Positions 1 to 5,738 of a stretch of DNA of 5,738 bases are shown here, in pieces. The notes beneath the pieces were generated by a model. It searched no databases. It was not told the DNA's origin and saw only the letters and a program-made list of their open reading frames with translations. This DNA is from Bacteriovoracaceae bacterium (GTDB taxonomy: Bacteria; Bdellovibrionota; UBA1018): contig CANMSW010000157.1 in the NCBI GenBank assembly GCA_947500275.1, forward strand, positions 1 to 5,738, given 5' to 3'. Made by a program: the position numbers and the translations under genes. Position 1 is the first letter of the stretch; each line of letters opens with the position of its first letter.

Positions 1-1654
1 AAAGGCAATGAAACTCGGGGTTCTGAGCTGAATTGTGAAGGACCGACTTCATTTCGCGGGCCGAAGCCCCCATGCGGCCCTCATAATACGGAATCGTCAG
101 GTACTCTTCGCGAAGCTTCCGCAAGGACGCTCTCAACACTTTTCGCTCATCGGCTGTCAGGTGTCCGGGCATCTCTCCCGTATCGTAAAAGCGCGCCTTC
201 TCGATCGGTGAAAGCTGCGAAATGATCGTGCTCACGCTCGGAGGATAATTGATACTATTCGGCTTTTTTAAACGACTGAGGACTGCCCAAAGCGCAACCG
301 CCCAGCCCGTGTGCGGCGCCACATGCCGCCCTTTCGAAATCTGCTCCAAATCGGGAGCGTAGACTTCTTCCTCTTCCGAGACTTTCAAAAGATAGGGCAC
401 TCGAATCAGCTCAATTCGGCCTTTGAAACTTGTGAAGTCCGGGAACTCTTTGAAGGCGTCGAGCTGCAACTCATTGCTCGACCCGAGCATCACAGAATCC
501 ATATGCGCAATGGCAGGCCCCACATTGACGGACCCGGTCTCACACGAAATCAAAAGGTACTTGAACGTGTCGATGGGCCGCTTCAGCAGGTCACTGTACT
601 CAACCATCCCGCGATTCGCTTCGACCAGGTCTCCGCTTAAGCTGAATAAATTCAGAGACTGAAGCGACGCAGGTAAAGACCCCATGCTTCGGTTCATCGT
701 GAGCTGCTGGTAGTGCGCATCCACGTGCATTTGCGGCTCGATCGTCACGACACCCTTTCGATATCGCTTCGAAAAATAGAAGCGCTCGACTTGGACGTGA
801 GCCAAAACTCTCCGATAATCTCCGCCGTTCGAATTCAAAAGGGCATCGAAAATATTCTTACAGCGATGGCAAAGATCACCACGCGCCAAATACTGAGGCA
901 TTTCAGACCAGATCTCTTCCGCACGAGCACTTCCTAAAAGTCCGGCTAAAAACTCTTTTCTTCGCGAAGTGGGAACAATCAGCAGCGGGTGATCTTTCAT
1001 ATCACATGGAATACGGGCCATGACCTCTTCATCGGGCAGCCGCGCATAACTCGCATGAGGATCGCGAGTGGGCGCACTGTTCCCCATTCCCATCGTGCCG
1101 CGGACTGCTCGCTCCTGAGGGAAAACCCAATTGAACGAATAAATCGCGCCTTCTTTTTCGTGCGAATATTTCTCGAGCCCCGACATCAGCGCATGGAGAA
1201 TCGAGGACTTTGCGCTCCCGTTCGGTCCATGGAGAAGCAGAAGCCGATTGTTCGCACCTTGACGTTCAAAGGTCTTCAAAGCCTTCCAGAGTTGGGTCTG
1301 TACATCTTCCTGGCCCACCACTTTGCGGGAAGTACTCTCAGCATCTTCGGGAAATCCGTCAAAAACGCGAAAACGCCACTGACCTTCCCCTTCGCCTTCC
1401 GTCACCGGGTCACGACCAAAGTGTTCCATCATGTCAGCCAAGTAACTGGCCGAGCCTCGAAGCTGCCCTGACGGACTTTCATTGATCAGCTGAAGGTACT
1501 CATCGAACGAAAGGACACGACGGTTTGCTTCGAAATCCTTTTTAACCCATTGATCCATTCGACCCAGCACCTCCCGCGGGGATTGCGGAGACGACCCTGG
1601 GTTCAATGAAGCTGCACCTTGAGATGATGAAAACTGGGAGGAAGATTCACCCAT
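1..1654 (-). CDS. prkA: PrkA/YeaG-family AAA+ serine protein kinase, C-terminus off the left edge
   Basis: 551 residues are visible, starting at ATG 1654-1652 and still open at base 2. The match to the PrkA AAA domain rests on several blocks. Walker A is GPNGSAKSS (residues 143-151). ANRGMVEY (346-353) corresponds to the ANQGIMEF block of E. coli YeaG. GSSNE (391-395) matches the sensor-1 SNE. The block from Arg413 to VPYLLKVSEEEE matches YeaG DR..IVKVPYCLRISEE. E. coli YeaG is about 640 residues, so roughly the last 100 or more residues (the PrkA C-terminal domain) should lie left of the window. The first 30 residues are Ser/Gln/Pro-rich and probably disordered. There is no signal peptide or membrane segment, so the protein should be cytoplasmic. 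Family members are stress- and starvation-linked; kinase activity is reported, and a protease role has been proposed for the Bacillus protein. They often sit with a DUF444 (YeaH) gene and spoVR, which would be off-window. Oddities are Ala148 in Walker A and a Cys262-x-x-Cys265 pair. The family call is firm; the substrate is unknown. Confidence 0.92.
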   Translation of the reverse strand, partial: MGESSSQFSSSQGAASLNPGSSPQSPREVLGRMDQWVKKDFEANRRVLSFDEYLQLINESPSGQLRGSASYLADMMEHFGRDPVTEGEGEGQWRFRVFDGFPEDAESTSRKVVGQEDVQTQLWKALKTFERQGANNRLLLLHGPNGSAKSSILHALMSGLEKYSHEKEGAIYSFNWVFPQERAVRGTMGMGNSAPTRDPHASYARLPDEEVMARIPCDMKDHPLLIVPTSRRKEFLAGLLGSARAEEIWSEMPQYLARGDLCHRCKNIFDALLNSNGGDYRRVLAHVQVERFYFSKRYRKGVVTIEPQMHVDAHYQQLTMNRSMGSLPASLQSLNLFSLSGDLVEANRGMVEYSDLLKRPIDTFKYLLISCETGSVNVGPAIAHMDSVMLGSSNELQLDAFKEFPDFTSFKGRIELIRVPYLLKVSEEEEVYAPDLEQISKGRHVAPHTGWAVALWAVLSRLKKPNSINYPPSVSTIISQLSPIEKARFYDTGEMPGHLTADERKVLRASLRKLREEYLTIPYYEGRMGASAREMKSVLHNSAQNPEFHCL

Positions 1655-1664
1655 TGGAGTAGAG

Positions 1665-1671
1665 CCTCCTT
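1665..1671 (-). promoter_or_regulatory. Shine-Dalgarno site of the prkA-like gene
   Basis: The minus strand reads AAGGAGG, a perfect anti-16S match, ending 10 bases before ATG 1654. The spacer is slightly long but workable. It supports this ATG over the in-frame internal Met33 as the start of the PrkA-like gene. Confidence 0.8.
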
Positions 1672-1741
1672 GGCTCAATTTCAGGGTAACACGGGCATTT
1701 CTCTCACCGACAGAGGCGGATTTCTTACAGGAGGAAATTCT

Positions 1742-1804
1742 TTGTCGATCCGGTTTCCAAAACCGAGTTTATCGTTTAGACGCGTTAAGAAACAGGCGCG
1801 TTAA
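1742..1804 (+). CDS. Possible 20-codon basic leader peptide (uORF)
   Basis: A plus-strand AGGAGG at 1729-1734 is followed, after 7 bases, by TTG at 1742. That opens a frame of 20 codons ending at TAA 1802-1804. The peptide would be strongly basic (7 Arg/Lys in 20), ending in RRVKKQAR. It precedes the hairpin at 1833-1861 and the large peptidase gene, a layout seen with leader peptides. Against it: TTG is a weak start, the ORF is short enough to arise by chance, and the hairpin lacks a plus-strand U-tract, so classical attenuation is not shown. The last eight codons overlap most of the direct repeat, which may explain their sequence without any translation. Confidence 0.2.
   Translation: MSIRFPKPSLSFRRVKKQAR
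1751..1765. repeat. Small perfect palindrome CGGTTT-CCA-AAACCG
   Basis: A 6-bp inverted repeat with a 3-base centre lies 13 bases left of the direct repeats. It could be an operator half-site pair or a small hairpin. It lies within the possible leader ORF. No regulator family is recognised from it. Confidence 0.4.
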
Positions 1805-1808
1805 GAAT
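1778..1808. repeat. Tandem direct repeat, two copies of AG(A/G)CGCGTTAAGAA(A/T)
   Basis: Copy one is 1778-1792 and copy two is 1794-1808. The two 15-base units differ at two positions and share the exact 11-mer CGCGTTAAGAA, with a 16-base period. The position between two divergent genes fits a pair of binding sites for a regulator of one or both genes. An alternative is a small tandem duplication without function. I do not recognise the motif. Confidence 0.6.
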
Positions 1809-1825
1809 TTGACGCCTTCTGTTTG

Positions 1826-1861
1826 AAAAAAAGTGAGTTGGGGTCAATCAGCCCAACTCAC
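1826..1861 (-). terminator. Probable intrinsic terminator on the minus strand
   Basis: On the minus strand, GTGAGTTGGG, a 9-base loop and CCCAACTCAC form a perfect 10-bp stem (arms 1833-1842 and 1852-1861). This is directly followed by seven T residues (the A-tract 1826-1832). That is the classic intrinsic terminator layout. In the plus direction there is no U-tract, so there it would only be a leader hairpin. Its place is odd: it would stop transcripts entering the intergenic region from antisense to the peptidase gene, before they reach prkA. It could insulate prkA, or act as an attenuator if the prkA promoter lies to its right. Confidence 0.5.
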
Positions 1862-1862
1862 G

Positions 1863-1878
1863 CACTCAGGGGGGAGTG
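1863..1878 (+). repeat. Short hairpin with G-rich loop in the peptidase leader
   Basis: CACTC and GAGTG pair around the loop AGGGGG (1868-1873). The 5-bp stem is weak alone, but it starts one base after the 10-bp hairpin. The following GTGAG (1876-1880) could instead pair with CTCAC (1857-1861) of the first hairpin, so the two are potentially competing folds. Confidence 0.35.
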
Positions 1879-1887
1879 AGGAACACC

Positions 1888-1904
1888 GCTGCCCATCGGG
1901 CAGC
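1888..1904 (+). repeat. 7-bp hairpin GCTGCCC-ATC-GGGCAGC in the peptidase leader
   Basis: A perfect 7-bp, GC-rich stem with an ATC triloop lies 52 bases before the ATG at 1956. It is one of four consecutive inverted repeats between 1833 and 1935, which suggests a folded 5' untranslated region. No known riboswitch class was recognised. Confidence 0.45.
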
Positions 1905-1918
1905 CAAGAAGCGTCCAA

Positions 1919-1935
1919 GCCGGATCCCATCCGGC
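1919..1935 (+). repeat. 7-bp hairpin GCCGGAT-CCC-ATCCGGC just before the Shine-Dalgarno site
   Basis: A perfect 7-bp stem with a CCC triloop ends six bases before the GAGGGG ribosome-binding site. Its C-rich loop could in principle pair with a G-run, either the AGGGGG loop at 1868-1873 or the Shine-Dalgarno site itself. That could affect translation initiation, but the pairing is inferred and not demonstrated. Confidence 0.45.
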
Positions 1936-1940
1936 CACTT

Positions 1941-1946
1941 GAGGGG
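1941..1946 (+). promoter_or_regulatory. Shine-Dalgarno site favouring the ATG at 1956
   Basis: GAGGGG sits 9 bases before ATG 1956, with a TGA stop in the same frame at 1950-1952, so no longer N-terminus is possible. The alternative start at ATG 2091 has only AGGAAA at 2071-2076, 14 bases away, which is a poor site. Translation signals therefore prefer 1956, although the signal peptide prefers 2091. Confidence 0.6.
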
Positions 1947-1955
1947 AATTGAAAA

Positions 1956-4900
1956 ATGATGACATCGCCATCGAACGCCACACCAGTCCAAGGTACCCCT
2001 ACAGCTTCATCAGCTGGGATTCCCACGAATGACACCCCGGCATCGACTTCCCCGACGACACAACTGAGCCAGGAAATTCAGACCCCTCGCATGAAACTCA
2101 AAATTCACCGCGTCACGATCGGTCGCTCCACCTGGATCTTGGTCGCAGCGCTCACAAGCGGCCTCCTCTCTACCTCCTGCTCTCCCAGCGCGCGCACCCT
2201 CGAAGAAAAAAACGCCCAACGGAGCGTCATTTCCTCGGTACGTGGCCCCACTCTTCAAGTCGACTCCATCGCCGAGGGAGCCACCCACTGGACTCGCCTC
2301 TCGAACGGAGCCGAGATCGCCGTTCAGAAACGGGACGGGAACCTTTTCTTCGAAGCCCATGGCGTGTTCTCCCCTGCCGCCTTCAAAAGTTTAAACTCGC
2401 GGCTCAGTCATCTTCCCGAGGCCGAACGGCTCGAGCGGGTTTCGCGCGAGATCCGAAAAATCTTCAAATCACTCTCGAGAGCTCACGCAGTCGGCCTGAG
2501 CATGAACCCGCAAGCAGGTTACTTCCGCTTCATGGCCCCCTACTCTTCGGAAGTTTTGGGCATTTTGACCGGCTTGAAGATTGAGGGAGTCTATTTGAAT
2601 CCGGTTTCACCCGACCGATCTGCGCTCGATCGAGTCCGCGACACCACTCCAGAAGCTTTAGGCTTCCAACTTCGAAATGGCGGATCCCGATCCTCGGGTA
2701 GCTACAGCGGTCTCGAACGCTTAGGTGCAGTCGAGTTCGTTCAACTCGCGGAAGCCGAAATCGGCGGCACCGCGCGAGTCGATGGATCCCAAGTTCGCAT
2801 CGGTGTGACCGACACCGGAATCACTTACAATCACCCGACCTTCCGCTCCCGCAGACTTCCGGGACGCAACCGAATCGACGGGATGCGTGACTTCACCCGC
2901 GAAGGACGCGTCTACTTCTCACCCACTGCTACTTTCAAGGCAGAGGCCGGCAATTCAGAGAGTGAAGTCGTCATCTCCGCGCAGTTCATCCCCTCTCAAG
3001 TTCTGCCTTCCCAACCGAATCCGGAAGAGCTGTCACTCGTAGAAAACGTGACTCTGAAAGTCAGTGCAGAACTCAGAAGCCTCCTTTTGGCAGAAAACGC
3101 ATCGGGCGCGAAATTAGGCTTACTGAACGAACAAGTCCTCTCTTCCCGGAGTGAGCTCGCTGACATCAATGGGAACGGCAACGTTCAAGACACGATCCAA
3201 ATGATTCTGATTCCAGGTAGCAGCCCCTCGGAAGATCGCCTCTATGTCGACTTCAGTGGCGAAGGGGACTTCCGACGCTCCACTGCGCTGCGGGACTTCA
3301 ACTCCTCGGGCCTCACTGCCTCCGTTTTTGCAGAACGAATCGGCTTCGACATTCGTGAAGACGAGCTCGCCACGCAGGACGCAATTTTCCCCGTTCGGAG
3401 TGCCTCGATTGTCGGGTACGACCCAGGGAACCATGGCTCCCACGTAGCAGGAATCGCAGCGGGGCTCCAAACCCTAGCCAACGACTCAAGCGACACTCTC
3501 GCACGCGGCGTTGCCCCCGAAGCTCGCCTTTTCATGAATCGTGTTTGCGCAAACAACACGGGCTGCGACGCAACCGAGGCTTTCATTGACCTCGTCACCC
3601 AATCTCATGTCGATGTCGTGAACATGTCCTTAGGTGGACTCAATCCGTTCAACGATGGATACGGCGTCGAAGAAACCCTCATCAATCGTTTCGTCCAAAG
3701 CGGAAAAGTGCAGTTCATGATCTCGGCCGGTAACTCGGGTCCGGGCAAGCAAACCATCGGGAGTCCTTCAGTTGCATCGAGCGCACTTTCGATCGGGGCC
3801 ACTGCCACTCGCGCGATGATTGAAGCGCAATATCAATGGCCGGGCCTGGGCGCTTCCAGGGGAACCCTACTTCCAGGCATGAATGATGACTTCATGCTCT
3901 TTTTCTCCAGCCGCGGTCCGACCGCTGCAGGTGGATTCAAGCCGAACCTTACTGCACCCGGAACTCAACTCAGCTCCGTCCAACTCAACAGCGCTCCGGG
4001 AGCGCGAGCGGGTTTAGATGTTTACTGGGGGACCTCAATGGCAGCGCCGGCAGCAACCGGTGCCTACGCCCTTTTCTTGGATGCGATTCGGAAGTTCAAT
4101 GTCGCCCATCCTGAACAACTCCTCCCGAGTGACTCCATGACGCTCCGTGAAGTTCTCATCGAGTCCGCGCGTCCGTTCAACGTGAAGCGTTCGCGCGCCA
4201 CAACGGGCGAATCAAGCGAGGGGGCCTACACTTGGATCGACGAAGGCGCAGGAATGGTCGACCTTCCTGCCGCCTGGGAAAAACTCAAACAAGTACGAAG
4301 CGCGCGTGCTCTATCGCCTGAAGGTTCCGTCCTCAGCGCCGTCACGCTTGACGGCGAACCGGTCGAACTCGAGTACGAAGTGCTCTACAATCAGGCCAAG
4401 ACACCCAACAAAATCCCTTATGACGGGACACGATTGGTCGCAGGCACTCCAGCCTTCGGCACAGGGGTCGTTCTGGACTTCCGGAATGACAGCACATTTG
4501 CAACGGTTCAAATTGCACGTCGGATCCCTCAGCGTTTTGCCGAGTCTCCTGCCTACGGAGATTTGGTCCGCCAGCTCGTCACCACTCGTGACGAGTTCGA
4601 ACTCGATGTGGAAATGCACGGTTCAAACGTCGAATGGTTGAAAGCGGGCACACTCCAGCAACAACCTTGCTGGGAAAGCGACACCGCGCCTCTTTCGGTG
4701 ATCGGACGGGGTGCCGAAGTCGTCGTCAATTCTGATCAACAAGGTGAGATCGTCAGCTTCGGAGCCTCGGCGCTCAACCTTTGCGTCAACCGCGAGAAAA
4801 TCTCTCGCGATCTCGCGCCTGGAGATCACGGAGCCCTCATTCGCGCTTACCGGCTGATTCCTCGCGTGGATGCCGATGGGCGCATCACTGCGATGAACCG

Positions 4901-5738
4901 CGCGCCCACCGCAAGCTTCATCGTTCCCGTCCACCTCATTGTCCCGGCTCGAACCCTGGACTCAAGCGAGGGACTGACGATCGAAGGAAAAGCTGCCTCG
5001 TTTGAGGTTTCTCGTAACTATATCACTCTCCCGAAAGGCGTGAGCACTTTGCGAGTCACGCTCGAGGTTCCTGCCCTCAAAAAAGACGAGAAAGGGCGTC
5101 TCTTACCCGGTCAAAACTGCTCTGGAGTGGAACTCACATCGATGGAAGGGATCAACACACGGGAGACATTCACTCGCGCCTCTGATGCCCGCATCACCAA
5201 CTGCGCAAACGACGGGACCGCAGCAGCCGATCGAGCCAGAAAACTCACTTTCACGAAACAGACCCCTGAGTCTGGAATCTGGGACATTCACGTGATGGGA
5301 CTTTACCGGTTCAAGTCCTCAGACTATCGCTTGACCGTCGACTATATCACTGGAAAATCGTCGGTGACCACGATCGAAGGGGCTGCAGGAGAGTTGAACG
5401 GCACGCTCACTTGGAAGCTCGACTCGGCCTCCCTCCCCGTTGAAGTATCTCAAGAGAAGAGCACACTGGAACTCACGAACCTCGTTCATTCCGAATTGGC
5501 AACGATTCATAACGGTGAGCGTGCTTGGGTCGTGGGCGCTTTAGGTGGAATGCGAATCTATCCACCCGAAGTTAAGGAAGTCACCGTTCGAACCGATGGA
5601 GCAGCGGGGTCCGATCTCGACCTGTTGGTCGTCCAGTGCTCGGACCAAGCGCCCTCCCCTGCTGATGACTCCTGCCGAGTCAAAGACACCAGCGCCGGCG
5701 GGACCGCCGCTGAGCGGGTCGCTTTCGAACCGGAAGCA
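1956..5738 (+). CDS. Exported TPPII-like subtilisin-family (S8) serine peptidase, C-terminus off the right edge
   Basis: The frame has 1261 codons without a stop. In order: a Ser/Thr/Pro-rich leader (1-45), a signal sequence (46-75), an inhibitor-like pro-region (about 150-216), the S8 catalytic domain (about 275-775), beta-rich C-terminal regions, and a PPC-like start (1209-1261). The catalytic set is complete: Asp286 in VTDTGI, His493 in HGSHVAG, Asn593 in SAGNSGPG and Ser694 in GTSMAAP; SSRGP is at 651-655. Asp and His are 207 residues apart, against about 32 in subtilisin and about 220 in human TPPII as I recall it. The insert ends in a block like TPPII's (VDFSGEGDFRRSTALRDF). Eight Cys follow Cys75, suggesting disulfides and an extracytoplasmic location. 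It should cleave peptide bonds outside the cytoplasm, perhaps lipid-anchored; targets are unknown. TPPII's double-Glu motif seems absent, so endopeptidase action is more likely. The peptidase call is firm; the TPPII relationship is probable. Confidence 0.94.
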   Translation, partial: MMTSPSNATPVQGTPTASSAGIPTNDTPASTSPTTQLSQEIQTPRMKLKIHRVTIGRSTWILVAALTSGLLSTSCSPSARTLEEKNAQRSVISSVRGPTLQVDSIAEGATHWTRLSNGAEIAVQKRDGNLFFEAHGVFSPAAFKSLNSRLSHLPEAERLERVSREIRKIFKSLSRAHAVGLSMNPQAGYFRFMAPYSSEVLGILTGLKIEGVYLNPVSPDRSALDRVRDTTPEALGFQLRNGGSRSSGSYSGLERLGAVEFVQLAEAEIGGTARVDGSQVRIGVTDTGITYNHPTFRSRRLPGRNRIDGMRDFTREGRVYFSPTATFKAEAGNSESEVVISAQFIPSQVLPSQPNPEELSLVENVTLKVSAELRSLLLAENASGAKLGLLNEQVLSSRSELADINGNGNVQDTIQMILIPGSSPSEDRLYVDFSGEGDFRRSTALRDFNSSGLTASVFAERIGFDIREDELATQDAIFPVRSASIVGYDPGNHGSHVAGIAAGLQTLANDSSDTLARGVAPEARLFMNRVCANNTGCDATEAFIDLVTQSHVDVVNMSLGGLNPFNDGYGVEETLINRFVQSGKVQFMISAGNSGPGKQTIGSPSVASSALSIGATATRAMIEAQYQWPGLGASRGTLLPGMNDDFMLFFSSRGPTAAGGFKPNLTAPGTQLSSVQLNSAPGARAGLDVYWGTSMAAPAATGAYALFLDAIRKFNVAHPEQLLPSDSMTLREVLIESARPFNVKRSRATTGESSEGAYTWIDEGAGMVDLPAAWEKLKQVRSARALSPEGSVLSAVTLDGEPVELEYEVLYNQAKTPNKIPYDGTRLVAGTPAFGTGVVLDFRNDSTFATVQIARRIPQRFAESPAYGDLVRQLVTTRDEFELDVEMHGSNVEWLKAGTLQQQPCWESDTAPLSVIGRGAEVVVNSDQQGEIVSFGASALNLCVNREKISRDLAPGDHGALIRAYRLIPRVDADGRITAMNRAPTASFIVPVHLIVPARTLDSSEGLTIEGKAASFEVSRNYITLPKGVSTLRVTLEVPALKKDEKGRLLPGQNCSGVELTSMEGINTRETFTRASDARITNCANDGTAAADRARKLTFTKQTPESGIWDIHVMGLYRFKSSDYRLTVDYITGKSSVTTIEGAAGELNGTLTWKLDSASLPVEVSQEKSTLELTNLVHSELATIHNGERAWVVGALGGMRIYPPEVKEVTVRTDGAAGSDLDLLVVQCSDQAPSPADDSCRVKDTSAGGTAAERVAFEPEA
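2091..2180 (+). other. Signal sequence with possible lipobox; alternative start at Met46
   Basis: Residues 46-75 form a textbook export signal. The n-region is basic (MKLKIHRVTIGR), the hydrophobic core runs from Trp60 to Leu71, and LLSTSC ends at Cys75. The lipobox is imperfect: position -3 is Ser and Leu is at -4, so a lipoprotein is plausible but not certain. Signal peptidase I cleavage nearby is the alternative. A start at 2091 would make a normal 29-residue signal, but its Shine-Dalgarno site is poor. Confidence 0.6.

Larger units (their letters stand above)
1655..1955. other. Divergent intergenic region between the prkA-like gene and the S8 peptidase gene
   Basis: These 301 bases contain no long gene and must hold the outward promoters of both neighbours. 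In order from the left they hold: the prkA Shine-Dalgarno site; a plus-strand AGGAGG with a 20-codon ORF; a CGGTTT/AAACCG palindrome; two copies of CGCGTTAAGAA; an A-tract plus 10-bp hairpin; three further hairpins; and the peptidase Shine-Dalgarno site. I could not find a convincing sigma70 -35/-10 pair on either strand, so the promoters may use another sigma factor or be weak and activator-dependent. Confidence 0.85.

Noticed and set aside
989..1471. 160-codon plus-strand open frame
   Set aside because: It lies fully antisense to the well-supported PrkA AAA domain, and its translation shows no domain pattern.
1775..1804. Minus-strand promoter for prkA: TTAACG (1804-1799) and TCTAAA (1780-1775) with an 18-base spacer
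   Set aside because: Each box matches the sigma70 consensus at only 4 of 6 bases and both overlap the direct repeat, so the match is too weak to annotate.
1809..1837. Plus-strand -35-like TTGACG at 1809-1814
   Set aside because: No -10-like hexamer lies 16-18 bases downstream; the sequence there is the start of the hairpin.
1855..1936. Vague resemblance of the leader (CACGCAC, GCGTCC, AAGCCGG) to a c-di-GMP-I riboswitch
   Set aside because: The conserved GACGCAAAGCC core and the tetraloop receptor arrangement are not present; the similarity is limited to short GC-rich pieces.
1844..2035. 63-codon minus-strand frame overlapping the peptidase start and ending inside the terminator-like hairpin
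   Set aside because: It is antisense to the peptidase N-terminus and leader, no recognisable domain is visible, and its stop lies in the hairpin loop. It fits a chance frame better than the gene served by the terminator.
3120..3598. Overlapping minus-strand open frames of about 116-118 codons
   Set aside because: They are antisense to the S8 catalytic domain, whose plus-strand frame carries the catalytic motifs; these frames are compositional shadows.
4306..4934. Plus- and minus-strand frames of about 100-110 codons inside the peptidase gene
   Set aside because: They overlap the continuous peptidase frame, which keeps coherent TPPII-like blocks through this region.

Overview
The window holds two large, divergently transcribed protein genes, each cut off by a window edge, separated by an unusually structured 301-base intergenic region. 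The sequence is moderately GC-rich and looks bacterial, with good Shine-Dalgarno sites. A PrkA-family AAA+ protein beside a very large exported subtilase carrying a lipoprotein-like signal suggests a Gram-negative of the old deltaproteobacterial grouping (Bdellovibrionota- or Myxococcota-like). That placement is an inference with low confidence; no rRNA or marker gene is present.

Region 1 (1654 down to 1, minus strand) encodes the N-terminal 551 residues of a PrkA/YeaG-type AAA+ serine protein kinase. Its start and Shine-Dalgarno site are clear; the C-terminus lies left of the window. The Walker A motif has Ala where Gly is usual, and the protein carries a CxxC pair that I do not recall in E. 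coli YeaG.

Region 2 (1655-1955) is the divergent intergenic region. It contains an 11-bp exact direct repeat with a 16-bp period, a small palindrome, a possible 20-codon leader peptide on the plus strand, a hairpin that reads as an intrinsic terminator on the minus strand, and three more hairpins leading to the Shine-Dalgarno site of the plus-strand gene.

Region 3 (1956 to 5738, plus strand) is one uninterrupted frame of 1261 codons, open at the right edge. It encodes an exported subtilisin-family (S8) serine peptidase with an intact Asp286/His493/Asn593/Ser694 catalytic set. A roughly 200-residue insert separates the catalytic Asp and His, and a long beta-rich region follows the catalytic domain. 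Both are hallmarks of tripeptidyl-peptidase II (TPPII). By eye, the acidic residues that make TPPII a tripeptide-releasing exopeptidase are missing, so this looks like an exported TPPII-like endopeptidase. A pre-peptidase C-terminal (PPC)-like domain begins at the right edge.

Nothing in the sequence proves that the two genes work together. Shared control through the divergent region is the most testable link. All family comparisons are from memory and were not computed.
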